A stretch of DNA of 25,062 nucleotides from Chara braunii. Taxonomy: Eukaryota > Streptophyta > Charophyceae > Charales > Characeae. Shown here in pieces: positions 7,651-16,786 of the stretch. The notes below the pieces were generated by a model. The model was given only the letters and a program-made list of their open reading frames with translations. It searched no databases and was not told the origin of the DNA. The first letter of the stretch is position 1, and the number at the start of each line of letters is the position of its first letter. Location of the stretch: positions 1,132,249-1,157,310 of the forward strand of contig BFEA01000178.1 of NCBI GenBank assembly GCA_003427395.1, written 5' to 3'. The position numbers and the translations under genes were made by a program.

Positions 7651-9990
7651 CCACATCCCCCAGTCTGAATCCCTGTTCCTTCTGCATTCTTCCTGTTGCC
7701 AGCACAATGGGCTGACTCATCCTTCTCGCCTGCTGTATTCGAACAGTTACTCCAATGTTTGTTTTATACAGCACTACTGGGAGGAAGTTACTGGGGCCTG
7801 AAATCTCCTTCTAGCCTACTAACAGCGGTTCAACCTGTAGCTTTTCTGGATTGCGGGAAACCTGTATTGCTGCAGGTTCCTCTGGAGCCTTCGTTGTAGA
7901 GGTTGCTGACCAAAGTCTCACCTCTCTCGAGTCTTCATCTGGTGGGAGGATTTTCTCCCCTACCAATCTCAAAGTTCGCTGTTTACCCTTTTGTGGTTGT
8001 TCCCGCCACTGTTGTACCTTCAGACCTTGTGGGAGTTTCGGACCCACAATCTTCACAATCTTGCTCGCATCCTCCAGATCCTCCCACCAAGTGCCCTGTG
8101 CCAGGAGGCTTCCTGTCCTCATGGCCCCAATCCAGAAATTTGGAGTGGCGTTTATGAGCTTATTCAGGTTGCTCTCGGCGTTCCGTAGATGTACGAACTA
8201 GCGCCTTAGTTCACGAAAAGGTCTCCAATCTTCTGTCTGCGTGTCCCACATATCCTTGACTTGTAGGATCCCTCTTTCTGCCCATGACCTTCCAAAAAGC
8301 CCCTGCTACCATCTGCAGCAAAGGTTGTATCATCTTCCTGTTTGATGAATGGATTTTCAAACAGGATTTGGTTCAGAGTTTCCAGTTTCGTTGTTGGCTA
8401 GATTCTGTGCTGTGGTTGTATTTTTTTCCAAGCTGTTAGAATGTTCCTTCATATCCTGGACTTCGGTCTTTGGTTTGTAAAGGAGGGAACGAGGAGGCAC
8501 GTCCATACTTGCTCTGGTTTCTTCACCTTCCAATTCTTGGCTAGAAGGTCGTCAGCTAGTGCCACCCAGTATTTATCTCTGTTCCCAAAAACTGCTGAAA
8601 CCACCCACTTACCCAGAAGGCCTAGGTTTTGCTGGACTGGGTCCAGAATCCCAAGGCCTCCTTGGTCCCTTTGAGTTGAGATGATGTCCCAGGCTACCTT
8701 AATAAGAAAGCCCTGGTGTTCTTTGGCTGATGGCTTCCAAAGGTACCTGGCTGCGCATCTCTTTATCTTCGAGTATGCTTCTTCCCCAAGTAGGTGGATT
8801 GATAGTAGAAACCAGAGAAGTGACAAAGCGGTTGAGGATAGGACAAGCGCCCTGCCATAAGGAGACAACTTGTTACTCCTTACCCATCCTGCTATTCTTG
8901 ATGATACCTTCTCAATCAGCAAAGAATCATGCACCTGCGAACAGTCTGACAAGGACACTTGGACGCCTAAGAAGCGATCCGCTGAGTTAGCCGGAACCTG
9001 TCTCAGGCCCCAATACACACACAAAACCTTGGGAGGAGGCAGAAAAAACACTGATTTGTCCCAATTAATTGAAGCCACTGATAACTCGCAGTAAGTGTCT
9101 AGCACACTTCTTAGTGCTGTTAGCGACTCAGTTGTGTTTTCGCAAGCTAGAGTTAGATCATCGGCTATAGCGCCCCCTTTCCACTGCAGATGCGAGTTGA
9201 TTTTTAAACCTGTTATATTCTCATTAGTCCTTATATTAGCTAGTAAGACCTTTAATTGTATTACGAATAGTAGCGGCGCCAGGGGGCATCCTTGTCTTAG
9301 TGACCTTGTCAGTTCAAATTCTTCTGATAACATACCGTTGACAAGGACTACCGAGTGTGCGTGGTGGTAACAGGCCTGAACTACTTTACCAAACCCGTCC
9401 CCGAACCCCATTTGGACTAAGGATGTGTGCACAAAGCTCCAGCCTACCTTGTCATAGGCTTTCTCCATGTCCAACATGAGGATTGCCACATCTCTTTTTT
9501 CCTTCCCTATGATTTCAAGTGCTTGCACTGTCGCCATTATATATTCGTAAATAGACAGGCCTTTGACAAAGGCCCCCTGTTCCCAGCCCAGTAGATCAGG
9601 AAGAAGTCTGGCTAATCGCAGGGCTAGGGTCTTGGCGAAGAGTTTATAAATCAAATTAAGTAGAGAGATTGGGCGCCAGTTACGTACCTGCCGTTTATCT
9701 CCTTTTTTATACAACAGAGTGATCATTCCTTTTGTAAAGCTCCTCGGCAGGGACCCTGTCTGTAATGCAATGTTGTAAATCTCGCAAAGGAAGGGAGCGA
9801 AGGCATCCCAGCACGCCAGATATAGATGCAACGCGCCGCAGTATGGCAATCAATGAATCTTTCGCCACACCATATTTTGTCCGTTGTGCATGTGGTGAGT
9901 AGTCTACAGGGATACTTCGCCTCCTCCTGGTCCCACCTTCCGTTGTTGAGTTTAGAAAACTCAATGGTGTGACACCATTTCGACACTAAT
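7651..9990 (-). mobile_element. 5'-truncated LINE (non-LTR retrotransposon)
   Basis: A LINE ORF2 remnant covering RT and the C-terminal region. The endonuclease domain is absent and no poly-A tail is visible; the 3' side runs straight into repeat copy B. Reading frame 9849-8449 carries RT. Upstream (9849-9986) the frame shifts. Downstream of the RT frame, decayed frames continue to 7811 with LINE C-terminal sequence such as TEDWRPFRELRR, NAESNLNKLINATPNFW and WWEDLEDASKIVKIVGPKL. 5' truncation is usual for LINEs because reverse transcription often aborts. Confidence 0.85.
8449..9849 (-). pseudogene. LINE reverse transcriptase (ORF2 fragment)
   Basis: A 466-codon open frame. From the N-terminus: SLPRSFTKGMITLLYKKGD and NWRPISLLNLIYKLFAK (residues about 33-73, RT finger motifs), WEQGAFVKG, LDMEKAYD (about 126-133, first catalytic Asp), LRQGCPLAPLLF (about 184-195), AIADD (about 227-231, the catalytic Asp pair), INWDKS and RFLGVQVSL. 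It then runs through thumb/connection-like sequence with LYLWKPSAKE-type features near residue 360. Family members normally have an aromatic residue before ADD (F/YADD); here it is Ile. The enzyme copies LINE RNA at a nicked chromosomal target. Without the endonuclease domain and with a frameshifted N-terminus this copy is inactive. Confidence 0.88.
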
Positions 9991-10026
9991 AAATTGAAAA
10001 CAAGAAATTAAAAAACTTAAAAAAAG

Positions 10027-11170
10027 TGGGACGAACCACCTCCCGACCCTGTGCTATCTTTCTTACCCCTCTGGCTCAAATTTTTCCTTGTATCATACCA
10101 ACCCCACAAAAACCCCGTTTGTTTTCTTGATTTCGGGCGCCTCGTTTGTGCCCCCCATTTTTGTCAGAAGCTTTTTTCAATCCTTGGAATTCTGTTTTTG
10201 CAATTCGGGAATTGCATGGGAAATTACGCGCGCCTTAGCGAGCGCACTGGGAATCGGGCTCGACAGTTAGGAATTACGGAATAAGCAGAGCCCGACATAT
10301 CCTTTTTCGTTGCATGAATGTTCTTGGTCACGTCGGAGAAAACTCTAGGAATTTTGCGAGAATACAGATAGGCATAGGACTTTCTTTTCCCACTTCGGCT
10401 TTCGCGCGTGGATATGGTGATTTCAATTTTTGAATTGGTGTAGGATTTAGGCAAGCTGTAACTGTTTCGGTTCCTTTTTCCCTTGTTGTCAGCACCTCGC
10501 ATGCGAGCATCCTCCTCCTTATTTCCCGCGCCATCCTTCGCCCGCACTCTCCCCTCTCCCTTTCCCCCCCTCTTTCTCTCTCCTCGCAGCTGTTTTTCCT
10601 CTCTCTCTCGCCCGCTTTGATCGATTGCGCGCCCATTTCTCCTTTTGGTCATTTGAATCTTGGACCCGTCTCGCGCTACTTCTCGCGTCTTTTTCCTTCT
10701 CACCCTCCGAACACAGCGCACGAAACCCGGTTGATCCTTCGATAACTCCCGCTCACCAATCAGGTGCGTGGATCAATAGGATCTTCCTATTGCGCGACGA
10801 ATCTGATTGGTTGAACCTTGAGCTTCGGGGGATCAACATGGCTTCCACAGAGCGCTCTTCTCAAAGTCTTCTCCTCCTGCTTCTCTTCTTACACCTCAAC
10901 TTTTCCTTCGCCTTCTCCCCCTTCTGTCTCCCTTGTCGCAACTGTAAAGTCCGCATGCGCGCCCGCAAAACTCTCTTACGTTCTCGACTCCCAAGCCAAC
11001 TTTCGGGAAGCACTGGCTAGGCGGAATGTTTGGTGCGAGTCGGAAAGTCCTGTCGGGCTGATGATAGGCTGGCGGGTTGCGCGCTTGATCGCCACGACGG
11101 ACTGTGGGATCTGGGCGAACCGCGCCGAGTTTGCGTCGGCGGGATGACGATCGCAGCGGCGGAAGTTAGC
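10027..11170 (+). repeat. Dispersed repeat family R, copy E (most diverged)
   Basis: Starts TGGGACGAACCACC, a variant of the family terminus TGTGACGAACCAC. Further matches are a CAGATAGG..TAGGACTTT block near 10365-10385, CCACGACGGACTGTGG at 11091-11106 (identical in copies C and D) and GGGCGAACC following. An interrupted palindrome, TCGGGCTC at 10254-10261 with GAGCCCGA some 30 nt downstream, may be the counterpart of the GAGCCC/GGGCTC hairpin in other copies. Its right end is uncertain. Other ORFs within it, including the 165-residue minus-strand Lys/Arg-rich one, look like translations of repeat DNA. Confidence 0.55.
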
Positions 11171-11810
11171 ACGTGACGTTCGGGATCGTCGGTGCGGGTA
11201 TGAGGATCGGTGATTGGAGTTGAGTGAGCGATTGGCCCGAGTCCATACTGGAAATTCATGGCGAGAGCGCCTTTGTTGTTGCGGATCTTTATCTTTTTGT
11301 GTGAAAGTACGGCTGCAACGCCGAATGTCCTCTTCCGGATTTCCGCATCTCCTATCTCAATCTCTTTCTCTCTCTCTTCTTTTTCTGAGTTGAATGACGC
11401 TGTGTCTTGAGTTTGTCCTTCCCGTGTATGAGAATGAATCTGTGTGTTTTCCTATGCGTAGGAACTCCTTTCGGAACTCTTCCATTAGTTTCCTGGGTAA
11501 TCCCCAGATGTTGAGGAATTGATCCTCTTGCCTTGTGAACGGTGGATGCGAGTGTACAACTCCCTCGGTTGATTTCTTACCTGTGCACCCCCGTCATTTT
11601 CGCACCTTCCATATTAAATGTATGTATAGAGATGCTTGGCTTTTTGCGTTGATTAGACTCAGCACTCGGCGGGATTTTGTTCGAGAATGCAAGAGTGTTT
11701 AGATCTTTGGTTTTGAATGCACTGCGCATGTCATCTGCCTTATGCTGCACGACATCTGCAACCGATCTACAGGGCAACCTCGAAAAACAAGGCGCCTCGG
11801 ATCAACGCCA
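11171..11810 (-). pseudogene. Decayed coding fragment, unidentified
   Basis: Three overlapping minus-strand open stretches read as one frameshifted protein. The first is CRSVADVVQHKADDMRSAF to GAKMTGVHR (11795-11577). A shifted frame follows (11580-11430) with HPPFTRQEDQFLNIWGLP and KLMEEFRKEFLRIGKHTDSF. A further frame from about 11420 to beyond 11260 (GQTQDTASFNSEKEE, then FGVAAVLSHKKIKIRNN) has no stop for more than 50 codons. Amino-acid composition is normal, unlike the low-complexity shadows nearby. I do not recognise the family; a LINE ORF1 or retroelement accessory protein is possible. The first segment ends at a sequence resembling a splice donor (CAG/GTAAG), so an intron rather than a frameshift is conceivable. 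Confidence 0.4.
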
Positions 11811-11876
11811 TGTCGGCTTACTAAACCTGAGTCGCGGGTCGGTCCCTCAGTCACATGCATGATCAAGCTGACGAGT

Positions 11877-11879
<3 letters not shown>

Positions 11880-11931
<52 letters not shown>

Positions 11932-11942
11932 NNNNNNNNNNN

Positions 11943-12017
<75 letters not shown>
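11880..12017. repeat. (CT)n microsatellite with assembly gap
   Basis: CT dinucleotides interrupted by 11 N (11932-11942). Leu/Ser and Arg/Glu repeats translated across it are artefacts. The true length is unknown because the assembly was joined across it. Confidence 0.97.
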
Positions 12018-12020
<3 letters not shown>

Positions 12021-12857
12021 TCGAAAAGAATTGATTGGTGGTTGTGCGGGTATTTTTCCTTGATGACGTCTCGGGATTTTTGCAATTGATTGACATGTGG
12101 ACTGACAAACGCCCTTCAATCGGGCGCTAGCCTCCCGTATCTCCCGTGTCGACGCGACCTTTTCCTTACGACGAGGAAAGGACACGTGTATGCGAGTGGG
12201 ACGTACGAGAAGCTGTCGCACGGATCGGCGAACGATAGTGCTTCCCTCCTGAAAATCGTTGCTCCGGATTCGTGGATGCTGGATTCGTCATCATCGATAC
12301 TCAATCCCGACCTACTCGATATTGGTGCCCTTTAACGAATTGATCGTCATTCCGTGGACGGCAGTGGAACCCCACTGGCCTCGCACGCTGTGCACTGAGT
12401 GCCAACGTTTCGAGCGCTACGAATCCAAGGGCTTTCACTACCGTGTACGGAACGATGACAAACACAAAGAAAGAGCCACTCGACTGAGACCCTCCACGTC
12501 AGACTCGGGGCTGACCAGCGAGCGACGCCGTGACTTAATACACAAACGAGACACGCGAAGTGTGCCGAAGCCTTTTTGCTCTAAACGAAGGGTCGTAGCA
12601 CGGTGGGAAGTCCGGCAATACTTTTTGGATTGATTTTGTATTTCTCTCTCCTTTCGCGCTGAACTCCTGCGCACATTTTGCGACGCGCGAAAAACGGTCG
12701 ACTTACTTCATCGGACCAACACGGGGGATTTCAGTTTCGTCTGTGTCCCCACACTCAATTTCCAAAAATCCTTGGCAGACCCCATCTTGCTGTTTTTCTG
12801 GGCCCCTTTTTAGCACCTCTAGCACTCTGAACGAAAGACAGCACAGGGCGTGAGGTT
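12018..12857 (+). repeat. LTR copy 2 (solo or terminal)
   Basis: Carries a degraded ORF0 (12155-12636) followed by the same terminal block as the other LTR copies: AAAATCCTTGGCAGACCCC at 12765-12783, AGCACTCTGAACG, then GGGCGTGAGGTT ending at 12857. In the other copies the next bases are the tRNA primer-binding site; here similarity stops at that exact point and repeat C begins within a dozen bases. No gag follows. This fits a solo LTR or a 3' LTR. The left end is lost at the CT microsatellite. Confidence 0.65.
12155..12636 (+). pseudogene. LTR-encoded ORF0, copy 2 (frameshifted)
   Basis: Frame one (about 12155-12320) contains FPYDEERTRVCEWDV, a TAG, then AGFVIIDTQ. A one-frame shift near 12320 gives FNELIVIPWTAVEPHWP, LCTEC and, towards the end, KRDTRSVPKP, with the stop at 12631-12633. 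These align in order with YPCQTENEQLC, PGFVAITTD, YHRLLVVPWDSIARFWP, PCSDC and HRDTRSTAPRP of copy 3. The first conserved Cys is Tyr here. The C-terminal third is rich in Arg, Lys and Ser as in the other copies. Decayed; function unknown. Confidence 0.55.
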
Positions 12858-12868
12858 AGCTCGTCACA

Positions 12869-14189
12869 GGTATCCTCGCGTCTTTCTCTTCCTTCGCTTC
12901 GCTTCTTCCCTTTCAGCGGTGATGGGACAGGCCCTGGGCAGACGGTTGAGTATGTGCGCCCCGTTGGGCGCGATCAATAACGATTGGCGGTGGTACTTTC
13001 TTGCTTTGCTGGGATTAAAAAGGGGGAACTGAGATTTTTGGCACGATGATCGCGCGGGAGCTTTCAAGTTTTCTTTTAAAATTTTCCTTTCAACTAATGA
13101 AGAGCCCCAGAGGGCTCTCAGAATTTTGATTTCTTGCTTTTTTTTCGTCTCGTCGAAGTTTTTCTGTTGCAATTTCGAGTTCAGATAGGAATTTAGGACT
13201 TTTTGAATTTCTTGCCGTGCAGCGTCTTTTTCTTGCGCGCATCTTCCTGCGGCGGGAACGAAGTTATAGCTAGACGGCGCCTTAATCTTGCATGCAACTG
13301 TAATTTTGGGCGGACGCCATTGTAATTGTATCCTTCTTCTTTCGCCTTCTTCCCGCCTCCTCCTTTTTCTTTGATACGTCTGATTGGGCGACACGGTGCA
13401 TGATCGGATCGATGCGCGGAGTGTGGCTACGTCGCCCACGCCGCGGTCTGGCCATGCAGAATGCAGGCACTGCCTTCCCTTCTCCTCTTTCCAATCCCCG
13501 CAATCTCGCACTCTTCGCGGACACATGCATGCTATAAATTTCGTCGTCGCGATTAGCTAGCTCTCTTAAAATTTTTGGAAGCTCGAGGTTAGCTAGCTCT
13601 CAGTGAGGGTCCACTAATGAGCAAAGTGAGAGGTGAGTTGATGTGAAAGTTGGGTGACCCGACGAGCTGGTGCCAAGTGCGCGGGGTTGACGTGTAGGCC
13701 ACGACGGACTGTGGCGCACGGGCGACCCTGACGGGCGCATGCGGACTAAGCGGGGCGACAACTTCGTTGGAGTGTGCGAGACGACGGACTGTCCGCATCG
13801 AGAAGGAAGAAAGAGCGGAGAGAGATGGATGTGAGAGTGTAATCTACTAAGCGGGGCGACAACTTCGTTGGAGTGTGCGAGACGACGGACTGTCCGCATC
13901 GAGAAGGAAGAAAGAGCGGAGAGAGATGGATGTGAGAGTGTAATCTTTTCTTGTCCTTTTTCAGTCCTTGTATATAAAATTTTGGCTTCGGACGAGACGC
14001 CCCTGTTTTGCATTTCGACGTTGCTTTCGGCTTGCTATCGTGTGATGTATGGGTTTAATGTCTGTCCTTCCTGTTTTATTTTGTACTCGCTCCATGAGAT
14101 GGACTTGATGGTCTGGTAATGCTTGAATACCCCATGTTTGACGCAATACCCCCGGGATTACCCAGCGCTTGCAGCGCCGATCTATCCCC
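12869..14189 (+). repeat. Dispersed repeat family R, copy C
   Basis: Matches copy D (17244-18456) closely from GGTATCCTCG to GATCTATCCCC, including the hairpin at 13102-13117, the GCTATAAATTT TATA-like site near 13532, and TATATAAAATTTTGGC near 13972. It lacks the first 120 bp of the family (terminus included), which D and B retain. It is about 100 bp longer than D in one segment because of a perfect 101-bp tandem duplication at 13745-13946. Its left neighbour is LTR copy 2. Confidence 0.85.
13745..13946 (+). repeat. Perfect 101-bp tandem duplication
   Basis: Units 13745-13845 and 13846-13946 are identical base for base. Each runs from ACTAAGCGGGGCGACAAC to GAGAGTGTAATCT. Copies B and D hold one unit only, so the duplication arose in copy C and is recent, or is an assembly artefact. 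Confidence 0.95.
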
Positions 14190-14232
14190 TTATGATGGCT
14201 ATGGTACAAAATCCATGTTGTAAGGGACGCTG

Positions 14233-14400
14233 GACCCGTTTTCCAGCAGGTGCAGCTCCCCACCAATGGAACGGAGTCATGTTTTTTTTTATAGCGATAG
14301 CTCTCTTTTTTTAGTGCCCTTCGGTCTCGTGGTGGTGAGAGAACCAACGTGGATGACTCCAATCCATTGGTGGGGAGCGACACCATGTGGAAAACCCGCG
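14233..14400. repeat. Foldback (inverted) repeat, possible MITE remnant
   Basis: Arm 14233-14280 pairs with 14353-14400 around a 72-nt loop. The inner 28 bp (GCTCCCCACCAATGG with GGAGTCAT) match at all but four positions, and the whole 48-bp arm has about 37 matches. The loop is T-rich. No clear target-site duplication was identified, so the class is unproven. Confidence 0.6.
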
Positions 14401-14880
14401 TTTTTACTGAATCCGCGTTTTCCCCGAACTCCATTTTTTTCTTTTTTCTTTCCCGAACTCTTCAAATCCACCCCCGCGCTGCATTTTCTTTGAGCTAACG
14501 TAGGTCCCACTGGCGTTTGTTCTTCATTGTTGACCGCCGACGGTGGCGGTAATACGCAGATCCGGTAGGTCCCACTGTACTTCTCAAACGCAAAAAACTG
14601 GGTGCGGATGGGAAGAGTTGGGGGTATTGGCTTTCTCTGGGTAACATCCCCTTTTTTCTCTATTTTGGGGAACTGTCATTATGAAGGGACACTGGAAGCC
14701 TAAGCTGGGTAATGGCCCCCGTACATCTCGGGATTGTTGTGGGGTTTCCCGGCCCTGTACCCTTCGGTTATGATGTAATGAAAAGTTTAAGGTTCTCCAA
14801 AAAAGAAGAAAAAAAAAAGAAAAAAAACGTGTAAAAAAAAAAAAAAAAAAAGAAGAAGAAGAAAAGAAATGAAAAACGTT
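14401..14880. other. Unassigned, ends in A-rich tract
   Basis: Contains a 13-bp direct repeat GTAGGTCCCACTG at 14500-14512 and 14565-14577, and an A/AAG-rich run at about 14798-14870 that could be a retroposon poly-A tail on the plus strand. No gene is seen. Confidence 0.5.
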
Positions 14881-15342
14881 TCGCAAGAGAGTGGGGTGAG
14901 TACTACCCCCAAAACTCGATTCGCCAGTCTCCAGCGGGCCTCTGACGCCCCTGGGCTTGCCGAACGACTGGCGACGACCCACATTCTGAACTGGACCCCA
15001 CAGTTCGGGTAGCGCTTCCACATGGAACTGGGGGCATTTGCTGTCAGATACTTCTGGACCGCTTTCTTTTTTGAAGGACCCGAACGCAAGACCCGATTCA
15101 ACGTCGTCACCCTGATCGCTTCATACCAAGTTGGCCTGAAACGCGCCTTCGTACGGTAAGGACGTAGCCAGTCACCAACATTCTGTATCTGGACTGTCTC
15201 TGAACCGAACAAATTACCTCCGGACTGATCTCGTCCAGATACATTTAGGGCCTCGCTACATCCCTTGCTATTCTTAGTAACTGATGCATCCTGCCGCTCT
15301 CTGCAGGAAGATGCACTTGTAATTTTTCCTTTGGGACAGTAG
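14881..15342 (+). pseudogene. Decayed reading frame, unidentified
   Basis: A single plus-strand frame stays readable for about 154 codons with three nonsense codons (TAG at 15010, TAA at 15157, TGA near 15226). Segments include LAERLATTHILNWTPQF, MELGAFAVRYFWTAFFF, KTRFNVVTLIASYQVGLKRAF, LHPLLFLVTDASCRSLQ and EDALVIFPLGQ. Composition is protein-like with hydrophobic/aromatic patches. I cannot name a family; it resembles a retroelement or transposon accessory protein more than a host gene because of its setting. Minus-strand ORFs overlapping it are low-complexity. Confidence 0.4.
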
Positions 15343-15587
15343 TGTGGAGAGGCTCTTAGAAGGTCGTAAAGGCCCTAAGGGCATAGCCACACCAATCTTG
15401 AAATGCACAAAATGAGAATGAACATCCTGCAAGAACAAGGCCAGATGCACCTGCCACAGTCTTGTCTTTTTCACATATCTTGTCTTGAGTGGTGTGGCAA
15501 GGCTCCTAGAATGTTGTAGCCCGCTTTTACATCTAGGGTGCTGCACTGTATCCGTTGAAGGGGCTGGCCACACCACTGTAGAAACCA

Positions 15588-15590
<3 letters not shown>
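15337..15590. repeat. Two related short hairpin-like units
   Basis: Two units of 65-95 nt share AGTG(G)TGTGG..AGGCTC.TAGAA at their left (about 15340 and 15488) and a GCCACACCA-type inverted end at their right (about 15404 and 15569). Each could fold on itself; the second has arms AGTGGTGTGGC. The origin is unclear. Confidence 0.4.
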
Positions 15591-15591
<1 letters not shown>

Positions 15592-15624
<33 letters not shown>

Positions 15625-15715
15625 ATCAAAAGGGGCCCTCATAGGGCTTCTCATTAAAGCTCAAAAGACAGAGGCCGGGGACCTCACAATTCATCCCGGA
15701 AGGTAGCAGTGGGAA
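15592..15715 (-). mobile_element. Retroposon 3' end 1 with poly-A tail
   Basis: On the minus strand the element ends GAATTGTGAGGTCCCCGG, CCTC, then about 55 nt and an A tract (T run at 15592-15622 on plus). The same GAATTGTGAGGTCC block occurs in two further copies to the right, each followed by its own A tract. SINE or LINE 3' end. Confidence 0.55.
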
Positions 15716-15837
15716 ATATATAGGCACAGAAAGGGCCAGATCAAAATCCCTGGCCTGAAACCGCTTTCCTGAAATCACCATTTTCGAAAGTACACACCAT
15801 CGTCGAAATGCAAAAAATTCATAGACTGTCATAAGAA

Positions 15838-15990
15838 TTTTTTTATTTTTTTTTTAAAGCACATTTACGTTATATTCCAGAAAAAAAACATTGTCCTGAG
15901 GCCGGGGACCTCACAATTCAACCCGGCGGCATCAGCCGGTTTAGCTTCTGAGTTAACCAGTTTAACCAGTTCCCTACTGGGTTATCTACT
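15838..15990 (-). mobile_element. Retroposon 3' end 2 (tRNA-like head possible)
   Basis: On the minus strand: GGTTAACTCAGAAGC, AAACCGGCTGATGCC, GGGTTGAATTGTGAGGTCC, CCGGCCTC, about 45 nt, then an A-rich tail. TTAACTCAGAAG and GGTTGAATT resemble tRNA A- and B-box promoter elements at a plausible spacing of about 33 nt, which would make this a tRNA-derived SINE. The match is imperfect. Confidence 0.5.
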
Positions 15991-16232
15991 CAATCAGAAC
16001 CACTACGTCTACAACTGCGCATCTACTTGGAATTCACTACTCTAGTACGTCATAAGAAATTTGACAGGCGCCCCTCCAACAGTTTCCCCCCTTTAGCTAC
16101 ACAGCAGCTGGAAACAGACAAACACGCCTGACGATGGTACAAGCAGCCGTCCCGGCCTCAGGCCCATTCACCAAATTCCTATGAGCACCACTTTTGAAAG
16201 GAGGTGTCGAGAAGCCTTCTCTGACAACTAGC

Positions 16233-16430
16233 AATTTGTTTTTTTTGTTTTTGTTTTTTTACACTAGCAAAGTTTTCTCCCGTCTTCATTTTTTTATTTT
16301 TTTTTGTTTTAAACGACATACCATTATAATATATCAACTGAAAAGAGGCCAGGGACCTCACAATTACACCCGGGGTTATCCTGGCAGCTTCAGCCAGTTT
16401 AGCTTACGGCCCCAGCCGAACTGGGGACCC
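16233..16430 (-). mobile_element. Retroposon 3' end 3 with poly-A tail
   Basis: On the minus strand: TAAGCTAAACTGGCTGAAGC, then GGGTGTAATTGTGAGGTCCC and TGGCCTC, about 45 nt and an A-rich tail (T runs at 16239-16310 on plus). Compared with copy 2 there is a small insertion before the GGGT block. It may be the true 3' end of the LINE-like fragment at 16787-17121, same orientation. Confidence 0.5.
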
Positions 16431-16786
16431 ACCTTTCACCTGATATCATTATCTTTCATATCACTCTTCTCCAACTTCCACTGTTCTAGTTGCCTCAATT
16501 ACCCTTATACAATATAATTCTCCTAATTCTCCTCTTTTCTACCATCACTGTTCCCAACACAAAAAACCATCTAAGGCCAGAACCTGGCCTACACAGCCCA
16601 GGTGGAACATACGTTCCTTATTCCTCGTCACTCTCCTACGTGGCCCACTGCAGCCCTACAAACCGAGTGATCTGGTGAAGTCCATGGCACTCTCTAGCCT
16701 CCTCCCTACTGACCGAGATACCAGGTGCCCTAACTCAAGACCCTCTCTACTCTACTCCCTTGCCTAAACCACTGCCCTACCCCAAT
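16431..16786. other. Unassigned, possible LINE 3' UTR
   Basis: No coding signal. It lies between the minus-strand LINE-tail-like fragment and a poly-A retroposon end in the same orientation, so it could be the 3' untranslated part of that element. Confidence 0.35.

Noticed and set aside
10224-10721. 165-residue Lys/Arg-rich minus-strand ORF
   Set aside because: Low-complexity reading of pyrimidine-rich repeat copy E; no motif and no counterpart in other copies.
11860-12090. Long Leu/Ser or Arg/Glu repeat ORFs on both strands
   Set aside because: They are translations of the (CT)n/(GA)n microsatellite crossing an N gap.
12864-13526. 220-residue minus-strand ORF and its equivalent at 17447-17920
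   Set aside because: Frames differ between copies and the sequence tracks DNA-level repeat similarity; only the short MARPRRGG segment in another frame shows codon-level signal.
15860-15990. tRNA gene
   Set aside because: A- and B-box-like motifs only; no cloverleaf or acceptor stem could be drawn, so a SINE head is more likely.
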